Source of the DNA: Streptomyces sp. NBC_00576
Lineage (GTDB): Bacteria > Actinomycetota > Actinomycetes > Streptomycetales > Streptomycetaceae
Assembly (NCBI RefSeq): GCF_036345175.1
Contig: NZ_CP107780.1
Coordinates: 6,634,001 to 6,698,000, forward strand
DNA: 64,000 bases
Reading direction: 5' to 3'
Below the pieces are notes generated by a model. That model was given only the letters and a program-made list of their open reading frames with translations, had not been told where the DNA came from and searched no databases. Positions 1-8,486 of this stretch are shown here, one piece after another (position 1 is the first letter of the stretch; every line of letters starts with the position of its first letter). The translations under genes were made by a program, and so were the position numbers.

Positions 1-1
1 G

Positions 2-271
2 GGCGTCGCACACACCGTGCAGAACGCCTCCAACATGTTCTCCGTGTTCTTCACCGACCAGCCCGTGCGCGACTACGAGGGCGCCAAGGCGCAGGAGTCG
101 TTCCGCTTCACCGCGTTCTTCCACTCCATGCTGGCGAACGGCGTCTATCTCCCGCCCTCGTCATTCGAGTCCTGGTTCGTCTCCACGGCGCACGACGAGC
201 GGGCCATCCAGAAAATCGCCGACGCCCTTCCGGCGGCGGCCCGTGCGGCGGCGGAGGCCACGGCAGCATGA
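2..271 (+). CDS. hemL: Glutamate-1-semialdehyde 2,1-aminomutase, C-terminal end (partial)
   Basis: This is the 3' end of a gene whose start lies outside the window. The visible ~90 residues match the C-terminal segment of the PLP enzyme that isomerises glutamate-1-semialdehyde to 5-aminolevulinate in haem synthesis. Recognisable pieces are the N-M-F-S-V-F-F-T strand, the R-F-H-type small-domain helix and the G-V-Y-L-P-P-S-S-F-E segment near the end. The stop codon overlaps the next start as ATGA, implying translational coupling to the histidine phosphatase. The active-site lysine is not in the window. Identification rests on family knowledge of the C-terminal motif. Confidence 0.88.
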   Translation, partial: GVAHTVQNASNMFSVFFTDQPVRDYEGAKAQESFRFTAFFHSMLANGVYLPPSSFESWFVSTAHDERAIQKIADALPAAARAAAEATAA

Positions 272-1020
272 GCGACCTCACGAACAACTCCAACAACTCC
301 GACAGCTCCGACAGCTCCAACGGCTCCGGCAACTCCAGCAACTCCGACAGCGACATCACCGTCGTACATCTCATGCGGCACGGCGAAGTCGCCAACCCCG
401 ACGGGGTGTTGTACGGGCGGCTGGAGGGCTACCACCTCTCCGAGCTGGGCCTGCGGATGGCCGACCGGGTCGCCGAGCACCTCGCCCCCCGGGACGTGAC
501 GTACGTCTGTGCCTCCCCGCTGGAGCGGGCGCAGGAGACCGCGACGCCGATCGCCAAGGCGCACGGGCTCGATCTCGCCTCCGACGCGCGGCTCCTGGAG
601 GCCGAGAACGTCTTCCAGGGGAAGACCTTCGGGGTCGGGGACGGGGCCCTCAAGCGGCCCGAGAACTGGAAGCACCTCGTCAACCCGTTCAAGCCGTCCT
701 GGGGGGAGCCGTACGTCGATCAGGTCGTACGGATGATGGGGGCGCTGGACGCCGCCAAGGACGCCGCCCGTGGGCACGAGGCCGTGCTCGTCAGTCATCA
801 GCTGCCGATCTGGATCGTGCGCTCGTACGTCGAGCGGCGGCGGCTCTGGCACGACCCCCGCAAGCGGCAGTGCACGCTCGCCTCCCTCACCACCTTCACC
901 TACCGCGGCGACAAGATCGTGTCGGTCGGTTACACCGAGCCGGCCCGTGACCTCGTCCCGGCCCATCTCCTCGCCGGCGCCAAGCCGGTGAAGGGGAAGG
1001 ACAAGGCTTTCGGGGCCTGA
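268..1020 (+). CDS. Histidine phosphatase family protein (phosphoglycerate mutase-like)
   Basis: 250 residues. The catalytic R-H-G motif of the branch-1 histidine phosphatase superfamily is at residues 37-39 (LMRHGEV), and the second histidine is in VSHQLPIW near residue 176. The substrate cannot be inferred; the family includes phosphoglycerate mutases and broad phosphatases. Residues 2-29 are an unusual low-complexity Ser/Asn/Asp/Gly run encoded by imperfect AACTCC/GACAGC repeats, which separates the start codon from the catalytic domain. The start overlaps the hemL stop as ATGA. The same hemL-phosphatase-lipoprotein-ccs order is, from memory, the usual one in streptomycetes. Confidence 0.9.
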   Translation: MSDLTNNSNNSDSSDSSNGSGNSSNSDSDITVVHLMRHGEVANPDGVLYGRLEGYHLSELGLRMADRVAEHLAPRDVTYVCASPLERAQETATPIAKAHGLDLASDARLLEAENVFQGKTFGVGDGALKRPENWKHLVNPFKPSWGEPYVDQVVRMMGALDAAKDAARGHEAVLVSHQLPIWIVRSYVERRRLWHDPRKRQCTLASLTTFTYRGDKIVSVGYTEPARDLVPAHLLAGAKPVKGKDKAFGA

Positions 1021-1077
1021 TCAGCGGATCAGCCAACGTTTCGGAAGCTTTCGCCCTTTGAGTGACTAGTGACACAG

Positions 1078-1107
1078 TTGTTGCATTTGTTCCGAAGTGC
1101 GTAACAA
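1078..1107 (+). promoter_or_regulatory. Candidate promoter for the deacetylase-like lipoprotein
   Basis: TTGTTG at 1078-1083 and TAACAA at 1102-1107 are separated by 18 bp, about 75 bp upstream of the 1180 start codon, in a stretch less GC-rich than the flanking genes. Only the spacing and hexamer likeness support it. Confidence 0.3.
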
Positions 1108-1179
1108 GATGTGGAACCTCCCTGTTCGTCGAGCCCTCTGAGTGGGTGAGCACCAGCGGGTACGACGAATGGGGATCCA

Positions 1180-2523
1180 ATGCACGGCAAGAACGGTGAC
1201 GGCTTCGGTGGCTTCAGCCGGCGGGGTGCGCTCGGGCTCGGCCTCGGGGCCGCTGCCGCTCTCGGTACCGCCGGCTGCGGGACCGTACTGGGAGAGGGGT
1301 CGAAGGGGTCCGGAGGTTCCACCGGCGACCGACCTTCCGGCAAGCCGTCGCCCACCGGCCGCACCGCCCCCACCGCCAAGCCCATCGGTGACGGCTCCAC
1401 CTCGTTCACCGGCAAGCAGCCCCACCAGCCCGGCAAGCCCGTGCCGTTGGAGGCCGGCCAGACCCCGCCGCAGTTCGTGATCTTCTCCTGGGACGGGGCG
1501 GGGGAGGTCGGCAACGGGCTCTTCCCGCGCTTCCTCGACCTCGCGAAGACGCACGGCGCTCACATGACCTTCTTCCTCTCCGGGCTCTACCTCCTCCCCG
1601 AGTCGCAGAAGCGCAAGTACCTCCCGCCGAACAACGCCCCCGGCGCCTCCGACATCGGCTACCTCACCGACGACCACGTCAAGGCGACCCTCAACAACGT
1701 CCGGCAGGCCTGGCTCGACGGGCACGAGATAGGCACCCACTTCAACGGCCACTTCTGCTCCGGCCACGGCACGGTCGCCAACTGGACGCCCCAGCAGTGG
1801 CACAGCGAGATACAGCAGGCCAAGGGCTTCGTGAAGGAGTGGCGGACCAACACCGGGTGGACCGACCTGCCCGCGCTCCCCTTCGACTACGACAAGGAGC
1901 TCATCGGCGGCCGTACGCCCTGTCTCCTCGGCCAGAACAACCTGCTGCCCACCGCCCGCGACCTCGGCTGGCGCTACGACGCCTCCTCGCCCGGCGGCCG
2001 GCAGGTGTGGCCCACGAAGAACGGCGGCGTCTGGGACCTGCCCCTCCAGGCGATACCTTTCCCCGGCCACAAGTTCGAGGTCCTGTCGATGGACTACAAC
2101 ATCCTCGCCAACCAGTCGATCAACTCGACCAACGCGCCCGCCTACAACTACCCCGCCTGGCGCGAGCAGGCCACCGGTTCCTACATCGCCGGTTTCCAGC
2201 GGGCGTACGAGACGAACCGCGCCCCCTTCTTCATCGGCAACCACTTCGAGCACTGGAACGGCGGCATCTACATGGACGCCGTCGAGGCCGCCCTCAAGCA
2301 CATCGCGCAGGAGAAGGAAAAGGGCGAGGACATCCGGGTCGTCTCCTTCCGGCAGTTCGTCGACTGGCTGGACGTACAGAAGCCCGAGGTGCTGGAGAAG
2401 TTGCGGACCCTCGATGTCGGGCAGCAGCCGGTGGGTGGCTGGAAGGGATTCCTGGCCGATACGCAGAAGACCGCGACGGCGGGCACGGGAGCCGGCACGG
2501 AAGGTACCGGAAAGGCCGCCTGA
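1180..2523 (+). CDS. Tat-exported lipoprotein with a polysaccharide-deacetylase-like domain
   Basis: 447 residues. A twin-arginine signal (F-S-R-R at 12-15) leads into a lipobox ending in Cys33 (LGTAGC), so this is a predicted Tat-exported, lipid-anchored extracellular protein. The body resembles NodB-type carbohydrate esterases: an SWDGA strand where the Asp-Asp motif normally sits, a HMTFFLSG strand, and GHEIGTHFNGH, corresponding to the metal-binding H-x-x-x-H motif. The first motif is SWDG rather than S-F-D-D-G, so one of the usual two aspartates is absent and activity is uncertain. The C-terminal tail is Gly/Thr/Ala rich. It lies upstream of the cytochrome c maturation genes in the same direction. 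Confidence 0.82.
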   Translation: MHGKNGDGFGGFSRRGALGLGLGAAAALGTAGCGTVLGEGSKGSGGSTGDRPSGKPSPTGRTAPTAKPIGDGSTSFTGKQPHQPGKPVPLEAGQTPPQFVIFSWDGAGEVGNGLFPRFLDLAKTHGAHMTFFLSGLYLLPESQKRKYLPPNNAPGASDIGYLTDDHVKATLNNVRQAWLDGHEIGTHFNGHFCSGHGTVANWTPQQWHSEIQQAKGFVKEWRTNTGWTDLPALPFDYDKELIGGRTPCLLGQNNLLPTARDLGWRYDASSPGGRQVWPTKNGGVWDLPLQAIPFPGHKFEVLSMDYNILANQSINSTNAPAYNYPAWREQATGSYIAGFQRAYETNRAPFFIGNHFEHWNGGIYMDAVEAALKHIAQEKEKGEDIRVVSFRQFVDWLDVQKPEVLEKLRTLDVGQQPVGGWKGFLADTQKTATAGTGAGTEGTGKAA

Positions 2524-2525
2524 AA

Positions 2526-2543
2526 TGCGGGTTTCCGCCCGCA
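2526..2543 (+). terminator. Short hairpin after the lipoprotein gene
   Basis: TGCGGG and CCCGCA form a 6-bp stem with a 6-nt loop, two bases after the stop codon at 2523. No T-run follows, so it may be only a weak terminator or a processing hairpin. Confidence 0.35.
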
Positions 2544-2589
2544 AGGGGGGTGCGCAAGATCCTCGGAACAGGCATGCGAAACTTTTCAC

Positions 2590-3228
2590 ATGAGTGCCGC
2601 CAGCCGCGTTCCCCTGTGCACGAACAGTCCCCGTGGTCACGCCCGTAGCCGTCGGGCCGCCCTGCTCACCGCCGTCGCCGCCGCCTCCGCGCTGGCCCTG
2701 ACCGCGTGCACCTCCGGCGGTACGTCCGGGGGTTCCGGCGACACCAACTTCGTCACCGGCAACGGCGGCATCGCCACGGTGGCGCAGGGCAAGCGGGTCG
2801 CCGCCCCCGACCTCTCCGGGGCGACCATCGACGGCAAGCAACTCGACGTGGCCGACTACAAGGGCAAGATCGTCGTCATCAACATCTGGGGTTCGTGGTG
2901 CGGGCCCTGCCGCCTGGAGGCGAAGAACTTCGTCAAGGTCTCCGCCGACCTCAAGGACAAGGGTGTGCAGTTCGTCGGCATCAACACCCGCGACGGCGAA
3001 CCCCGTCCGGCGGTCGCCTTCGAGAAGCAGTACGGCGTCACGTACCCGAGTCTGTACGACCCCACGGGCAAGCTGATGCTCCGCTTCAAGAAGGGCACGC
3101 TCAACCCGAAGTCGATCCCCTCCACGCTCGTCCTCGACCGGGAGGGGAAGATCGCCGCCCGCGCGCTCGTGGCGCTCAGCGAGGACAACCTCCGCAAGAT
3201 GATCGATCCCGTCCTCGCGGAGAAGTGA
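2590..3228 (+). CDS. ResA/TlpA-like thioredoxin lipoprotein
   Basis: 212 residues. It has an N-terminal signal with a lipobox ending in Cys40 (LALTAC), then a thioredoxin fold with W-G-S-W-C-G-P-C at 100-107, so the redox pair is C104/C107. The cis-proline loop is SIPSTLV. The family (ResA/TlpA) keeps apocytochrome c haem-binding cysteines reduced on the outer face of the membrane. The next gene, ccdA, would supply electrons, followed by resB and ccsB in the same direction, so the role in cytochrome c maturation is well supported by context. No strong ribosome-binding site is seen before the ATG. Confidence 0.92.
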   Translation: MSAASRVPLCTNSPRGHARSRRAALLTAVAAASALALTACTSGGTSGGSGDTNFVTGNGGIATVAQGKRVAAPDLSGATIDGKQLDVADYKGKIVVINIWGSWCGPCRLEAKNFVKVSADLKDKGVQFVGINTRDGEPRPAVAFEKQYGVTYPSLYDPTGKLMLRFKKGTLNPKSIPSTLVLDREGKIAARALVALSEDNLRKMIDPVLAEK

Positions 3229-3229
3229 C

Positions 3230-4024
3230 GTGAGCGGGATGTCCCAGGTGCCCGGCCTCGTCACGCTCGCCGCCTCGATCACCGAGACCAACGAGACCGT
3301 GATGAGCGGGGCCCTGATACTGGCCCTGCCGATCGCCCTGCTCGGGGGCCTCGTCTCCTTCTTCTCGCCCTGCGTGCTGCCCCTCGTACCCGGCTATCTG
3401 TCGTACGTCACCGGTGTCACCGGCACCGACCTCGGCGAGGCCCGCCGGGGGCGGATGGTCGCCGGGGCCTCGCTCTTCGTGCTCGGGTTCACCGCGGTGT
3501 TCGTGTCCACCGGAGCCCTGTTCGGCTACTTCGGGCAGACGCTGCAGGAGCACCAGGAAACGCTGTCCAAGGTGCTCGGCGTCCTCATGATCCTCATGGG
3601 CGTCTTCTACATGGGCATGATGCCCTGGCTCACCCAGCGCGAGTTCCGCTTCCACAAGAAGCCCGCCACCGGACTGGTCGGCGCCCCCCTGCTCGGCGCC
3701 CTGTTCGGCATCGGCTGGACCCCCTGCCTCGGCCCGACCCTCGCCTCCGTCAACACCCTTGCCTTCGACCAGGCCAGCGCGGGGCGCGGGGCCGTACTGA
3801 CGGTCGCCTACTGCGCCGGCCTCGGTGTGCCGTTCGTGCTCGCGGCGGTCGCCTTCCGCAAGGCGCTCGGTGCCTTCGGCTGGGTCAAGCGCCACTATGT
3901 GTGGGTCATGCGCATCGGCGGCACGATGATGATCCTTACCGGTGTGCTGCTCCTTACCGGCGCGTGGGACCGTCTGGTGCAGGAGATGCAAACCTGGTCC
4001 GACGGCTTCACTGTGGGGATCTGA
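3230..4024 (+). CDS. ccdA: CcdA-type cytochrome c biogenesis membrane protein
   Basis: 264 residues with about six hydrophobic segments. Two conserved Cys motifs typical of CcdA/DsbD-beta proteins are visible: F-F-S-P-C-V-L-P-L in the first membrane segment and G-W-T-P-C-L-G-P-T in the fourth. These cysteines relay reducing power from cytoplasmic thioredoxin to the extracytoplasmic ResA-like protein. The GTG start one base after the resA stop is preferred; ATG codons at 3240 and 3301 are alternatives, the latter removing the N-terminal extension. It is part of the four-gene system II operon. Confidence 0.93.
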   Translation: MSGMSQVPGLVTLAASITETNETVMSGALILALPIALLGGLVSFFSPCVLPLVPGYLSYVTGVTGTDLGEARRGRMVAGASLFVLGFTAVFVSTGALFGYFGQTLQEHQETLSKVLGVLMILMGVFYMGMMPWLTQREFRFHKKPATGLVGAPLLGALFGIGWTPCLGPTLASVNTLAFDQASAGRGAVLTVAYCAGLGVPFVLAAVAFRKALGAFGWVKRHYVWVMRIGGTMMILTGVLLLTGAWDRLVQEMQTWSDGFTVGI

Positions 4025-4027
4025 ACG

Positions 4028-5755
4028 ATGAGCAACAGCACCACCGGCAGCACGCCTGCCTCTGCTCCCGCTCCCGAGAGCGGTGACGACCAGGAAGAAC
4101 TCGCCGCCGGCTCCCAGCTGTCCACCGCCCCCCAGGAGGAAGCGCCGGGCCTGCCCGCCCTGGGTGTCATCGGCTGGGCCCGCTGGTTCTGGCGGCAGCT
4201 CACCTCGATGCGGGTCGCGCTGCTGCTGCTGTTCCTGCTGTCGCTCGGGGCGATCCCCGGCTCGCTGATCCCGCAGTCCGGGACGGATGAGACCAAGGTC
4301 GCCGACTTCATGCAGCGCCACAGCTTCCTGGGGCGGCTCTACGACAACCTCGGGCTGTTCCACGTCTACAGCTCGGTGTGGTTCTCGGCGATCTACATTC
4401 TGCTGTTCATCTCCCTCATCGGCTGCATCGTGCCCCGCACCTGGCAGTTCGTGGGCCAGCTGCGCAGCCGCCCGCCGGGCGCGCCCCGGCGCCTGACCCG
4501 GCTGCCCGCCTACACGACGTGGCGTACGGAGGCCGAGCCCGAGCAGGTCCGCGAGGCAGCCCTCGTACTGCTCAAGAAGCGCCGCTTCCGGGCGCATCTC
4601 GCCGGGGACGCGGTCGCCGCCGAGAAGGGCTATCTGCGGGAGGTCGGCAACCTCGCCTTCCACATCGCGCTGATCGTGATGCTGTCCTCCTTCGCCTGGG
4701 GCCAGCTGTACAAGTCCGAGGGCAACAGTCTGATCCTCGAAGGCGGCGGCTTCTCCAACACGCTCACCCAGTACGACGACTTCAAGTCCGGCACCCTCTT
4801 CGACACCGACGACCTCGACCCCTTCAGCTTCCACCTGAAGGACTTCAAGGGCACGTACGAGACGACCGGCCCCAACCGCGGCACCCCGCGCACCTACGAG
4901 GCCGCCGTCGACTACAGCGTGGGCGCGTACGGCAAGGCCAAGAAGCGCACCATCAAGGTCAACGAGCCGCTGGTGATCGGCGACTCGAAGGTCTACCTCA
5001 CCGCCCACGGCTACGCGCCCGTCATCACCGTCCGCGACGGCAAGGGCGACATCGTCTTCGACCAGGCCGTCGCACTCCTTCCCCTCGACTCCAACGTCAC
5101 CTCCTCCGGTGCGATCAAGGTCATGGACGGCTACCGCAGTCCCAAGGGCGTCGAGGAACAGCTCGGCATCCAGGCCTTCTTCCTGCCCACGTACGTGCCG
5201 GGCAACGAGATCGCCTCGCAGTTCCCCGCGCTGGAGAACCCGGTGCTGAACCTGGCGCCCTTCCATGGCGACCTCGGGGTCGACGCGGGTCTCCCGCAGA
5301 GCGTGTACCAGCTCGACAAGACCCACATGAAGGCGTTCAAGGACGCCAAGGGCCAGCAGGTACGGGTGAACCTGAAGCCCGGCGAGAGCATGAAGCTCCC
5401 GAACGGTGCCGGCTCGATCACCTACGACGGCACCCATGAGTGGGCCAACTTCCAGGTCACCCGGCAGCCCGCCGCCGACTGGGCGCTCGGCGGCGCGATC
5501 GTCGCCATCTTCGGCCTCGCCGGCTCACTGTTCATCCAGCGCCGACGCGTGTGGGTACGGGCGGTGAAGGGCCCCGACGGCGTCACCGTCGTCGAGATGG
5601 GCGGCCTCGGCCGCAGCGAGTCCGCCAAGGTGCCCGAGGAACTCGGCGACATCGCCGGAACCCTGTACGACCAGGCGCCCGGCGCCCCCGATCCCGAAAC
5701 CCCTGACCCCGACCCCGATACTTCTGCCGTACCTGCTGAAGGGGCTGAGAAGTAA
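4028..5755 (+). CDS. resB: Cytochrome c biogenesis protein ResB
   Basis: 575 residues. Three membrane segments sit in the N-terminal half (near the MRVALLLLFLLSL, FSAIYILLFISLIGC and IALIVMLSSFAWG stretches), followed by a large extracytoplasmic domain. A fourth segment lies near the C-terminus (IVAIFGLAGSLFI) before a cytoplasmic tail. This is the ResB topology of the CcsBA haem-lyase complex that attaches haem to CXXCH sites. It starts three bases after ccdA and its TAA stop abuts the next ATG. The N-terminal ~40 residues and the Pro/Asp-rich tail are low-complexity extensions. Confidence 0.94.
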   Translation: MSNSTTGSTPASAPAPESGDDQEELAAGSQLSTAPQEEAPGLPALGVIGWARWFWRQLTSMRVALLLLFLLSLGAIPGSLIPQSGTDETKVADFMQRHSFLGRLYDNLGLFHVYSSVWFSAIYILLFISLIGCIVPRTWQFVGQLRSRPPGAPRRLTRLPAYTTWRTEAEPEQVREAALVLLKKRRFRAHLAGDAVAAEKGYLREVGNLAFHIALIVMLSSFAWGQLYKSEGNSLILEGGGFSNTLTQYDDFKSGTLFDTDDLDPFSFHLKDFKGTYETTGPNRGTPRTYEAAVDYSVGAYGKAKKRTIKVNEPLVIGDSKVYLTAHGYAPVITVRDGKGDIVFDQAVALLPLDSNVTSSGAIKVMDGYRSPKGVEEQLGIQAFFLPTYVPGNEIASQFPALENPVLNLAPFHGDLGVDAGLPQSVYQLDKTHMKAFKDAKGQQVRVNLKPGESMKLPNGAGSITYDGTHEWANFQVTRQPAADWALGGAIVAIFGLAGSLFIQRRRVWVRAVKGPDGVTVVEMGGLGRSESAKVPEELGDIAGTLYDQAPGAPDPETPDPDPDTSAVPAEGAEK

Positions 5756-6874
5756 ATGTCTGCTCTCGCCACCGCGCCCGACCTCGCCCACGTGACGACT
5801 CTCGCCACCGCGACCAACGAGCACCTCGCGAACATCAGCAACACGCTGATCTACTCCGCGATGGCCGTCTACACCCTGGCCTTCTTCACCTACATCGCCG
5901 AGTGGACCTTCGGCAGCCGCAGCAAGATCAGCCGTACGGCAGCCGCGCTCACCGCCAAGCCGGCCGGGGCGAAGGCGCCGGAGGTGACCGTCAAGAACGC
6001 CGGCGGGACCGCCGTACTGGAGCGGCCGAAGGTGGTCGTGCGGGCCGCGGCCGGGGCCCGGGACGTGCCGGACGGGCCCGGCGCCCACGGCGGGGACGAG
6101 CAGGGCGACCTGTACGGGCGTATCGCCGTGTCCCTCACCGTGGTCGCCTTCCTCGTGGAGTTCGCCGGGGTGCTGGCCCGCGCGCTGTCCGTGCAGCGGG
6201 CGCCGTGGGGCAACATGTACGAGTTCAACCTCACCTTCTCCACCACGGCCGTGGGTGTGTACCTCGTCTTCCTCGCGCTGAAGAAGGACATCCGCTGGCT
6301 CGGCCTGCCCCTGGTCACGACGGTGCTCCTCGACCTCGGTCTCGCCGTCACCGTCCTGTACACCGCCAGTGACCAGCTGGTGCCCGCGCTGCACTCGTAC
6401 TGGCTGTACATCCACGTCTCCACGGCGATCCTCTGCGGTGCCGTCTTCTATGTGGGCGCGGTCGCCACGATCCTGTACCTCTTCAAGGACTCGTACGAGA
6501 ACAAGCTCGCGTCCGGCGGCAGGCCCGGCACCTTCGCGACCTCCGTCATGGAGCGGCTGCCCGCCTCGGCGTCCCTCGACAAGTTCTCGTACCGCGTCAA
6601 CGCGGCCGTCTTCCCGCTGTGGACGTTCACGATCATCGCGGGCGCGATCTGGGCGGGCGACGCATGGGGCCGCTACTGGGGCTGGGACCCCAAGGAGACC
6701 TGGGCGTTCATCACCTGGGTCGCCTACGCCACCTACCTGCACGCCCGCGCCACGGCCGGCTGGAAGGGCCGCAAGGCCGCGTACATCGCGCTGATCGCCT
6801 TCGCGTGCTTCCTCTTCAACTACTACGGCGTCAACATCTTCGTCAGCGGCAAGCACTCGTACGCGGGCGTCTGA
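5756..6874 (+). CDS. ccsB: Cytochrome c biogenesis protein CcsB (ResC/CcsA type)
   Basis: 372 residues, multi-spanning. The haem-handling tryptophan-rich WWD motif is clear (YWGWDPKETWAFITW near residues 306-320), with conserved histidines in flanking segments (SYWLYIHV and ATYLHAR). Together with ResB it forms the synthetase that exports haem and ligates it to apocytochromes. A charged loop of ~50 residues follows the first membrane helix. Its ATG directly follows the resB TAA. It converges on the next gene with only 16 bp between the two stops. Confidence 0.95.
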   Translation: MSALATAPDLAHVTTLATATNEHLANISNTLIYSAMAVYTLAFFTYIAEWTFGSRSKISRTAAALTAKPAGAKAPEVTVKNAGGTAVLERPKVVVRAAAGARDVPDGPGAHGGDEQGDLYGRIAVSLTVVAFLVEFAGVLARALSVQRAPWGNMYEFNLTFSTTAVGVYLVFLALKKDIRWLGLPLVTTVLLDLGLAVTVLYTASDQLVPALHSYWLYIHVSTAILCGAVFYVGAVATILYLFKDSYENKLASGGRPGTFATSVMERLPASASLDKFSYRVNAAVFPLWTFTIIAGAIWAGDAWGRYWGWDPKETWAFITWVAYATYLHARATAGWKGRKAAYIALIAFACFLFNYYGVNIFVSGKHSYAGV

Positions 6875-6890
6875 GCCGTAAAAACAGAGG

Positions 6891-8486
6891 TTACGACGGG
6901 GGCAGGCAGTCCTTCTCCGGGGGCCTGCCCGTCGGCCAGGCGATCTCGACGAAGCGGGCGTGCCGGTCGGGGGTCAGTTCCACGATCGGTACGGCTTTGT
7001 CGTACGGGTTGCCGTAGTTGTCCAGGCAGATCCAGCCGCTCGCGCCGTTCACCCGCCCCGACGAGCCCTTGATGAGCGTCCACTCGTCGCCCACGTCGGC
7101 GAGTGTCGGGGCGCTCTGGCCGTGGGGTGTGGCCTCGCGGATGCCCTCGACGGTGAGCCGCATCGCGTCGTACGCCACGATGAGCTGGCCGTCCTCCAGG
7201 TCGATGGTGCCGATCGGGGCGGGCCTGTCGCTCTTGGCGGTCTTGTTGGCCTGGGCGGCGCTCAGCAGTTCGTTCAGATCCTGGGCGTCGGCCGCCGAAC
7301 CCCCGGTCTTCGGGGGGTTCTTGAGCCAGGCGTCCGGGTGGGCGAGGGCGCTGTAACGCACCGAGATGCCGTGCTTGAGGGCTTCGGGGTCGAGTTTCCT
7401 GTCGCCGGTGAGGTACGAGGCGTCGTCCCCGGTCAGGATGGTGAACTCCCGTTGCTGGCAGCCTCGTTCGCCCAGCGCGTTGATGAACTGGCGCAGTTGG
7501 GTGTGGCGTCCGGCGAACAGGATGGTGTTCACGCCGGGCGCGGTGTCGCACACCAGCTCCCTGATCTGCCGGAAGTCGTTGGCGGTGGTCCCCTCCTTGG
7601 TGCGGTCGGCGAGCGGGGTGAAGGGCCACGGCTGGTAGCGCGAGCCCGTCAGCAGCTTCTCGAACGAGGCCTGGAGTGTGAGCGTGTACGGGTCGCCCGG
7701 ATCGTCGTACACCAGCACCGCCTTGTCGGCCGCCACCTTGGCGAAGGAGGCGAGCGCCCGGGCCTCGTCGGTGTTGGTGGGGGCGGTGCGGGCCAGCCCC
7801 GGGAAGGGCTTGAGGCCCTGCGGGTTGCCCTGCTGGCCGTTGGCGAGGCTGTCGGCGGTGATGGACGTGCCGACGACGGGGATACCGCGCTTCGTCAGCT
7901 CCTTCACGGCCAGGGTGTTCTCCTCGGTGCTCAGCCCTATCCCGGTGACCGCGCGCAGCCGGTCCGAGGTCGTCGTCATCCGCTCCAGCTGGTCGACCGT
8001 GTGCTCCCAGTAGGCGCCCGTACGGCCCGGGTTGGCCAGCACCAGCCGGATCGGCGGACCCTCGCCGTTCGCGTCGTGGTTCACCTTCCACTGGGCGAGA
8101 TACGCGCCCTGGAGCTCGTGCAGCACATCCCCGAGGTTGTCCGCGTCGGTCGCGGTGAACGGCTCGAAGAGGGCGACGGTGACATAGCCGTCCTTGCCGC
8201 TCGTGAGGGAGTCGTTCTCGCGGTCGATCGCCCGGATCGTGTCGGCGAGTTGAGGCCGGCCGAAGGAGTAGTCGGTCGCCGAGACGCCCACGCACTCGTC
8301 ACTGTCCGCCGGACGCACGACCCCCGCCGCACAGGAACGGTCGTCGTGCGCGAGCGACCTGACCGCGAAGCCGATCCCGGTCACCAGCGCCGCCGTGACG
8401 AGCAACGCCAGATAGCGGCGCAGCGGGATCGCCCAGACGCCTTCGCGCAGCCACGCCCCGACACCGCTGAACCCCGAGCGAGCCAT
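6891..8486 (-). CDS. Membrane-anchored ABC-type substrate-binding-fold protein
   Basis: 531 residues. The N-terminus is short and cytoplasmic, with one membrane helix (residues ~25-41) and then an extracytoplasmic Cys-containing region. The body is like Leu/Ile/Val-type periplasmic binding proteins (alternating strands such as IRLVLANPG, IPVVGTSI, AVLVYDDPGD). It is not a lipoprotein and no permease or transporter ATPase is nearby. Its start overlaps the stop of the upstream ATPase gene as TGATG, so the two are almost certainly co-translated. I infer that it senses an external ligand or cell-surface state for the ATPase partner; nothing in the sequence identifies the ligand. Confidence 0.75.
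   Translation of the reverse strand: MARSGFSGVGAWLREGVWAIPLRRYLALLVTAALVTGIGFAVRSLAHDDRSCAAGVVRPADSDECVGVSATDYSFGRPQLADTIRAIDRENDSLTSGKDGYVTVALFEPFTATDADNLGDVLHELQGAYLAQWKVNHDANGEGPPIRLVLANPGRTGAYWEHTVDQLERMTTTSDRLRAVTGIGLSTEENTLAVKELTKRGIPVVGTSITADSLANGQQGNPQGLKPFPGLARTAPTNTDEARALASFAKVAADKAVLVYDDPGDPYTLTLQASFEKLLTGSRYQPWPFTPLADRTKEGTTANDFRQIRELVCDTAPGVNTILFAGRHTQLRQFINALGERGCQQREFTILTGDDASYLTGDRKLDPEALKHGISVRYSALAHPDAWLKNPPKTGGSAADAQDLNELLSAAQANKTAKSDRPAPIGTIDLEDGQLIVAYDAMRLTVEGIREATPHGQSAPTLADVGDEWTLIKGSSGRVNGASGWICLDNYGNPYDKAVPIVELTPDRHARFVEIAWPTGRPPEKDCLPPS

Noticed and set aside
3176..5437. 750-codon minus-strand frame opposite ccdA and resB
   Set aside because: Shadow of the well-supported cytochrome c maturation genes; no motif and low-complexity composition.
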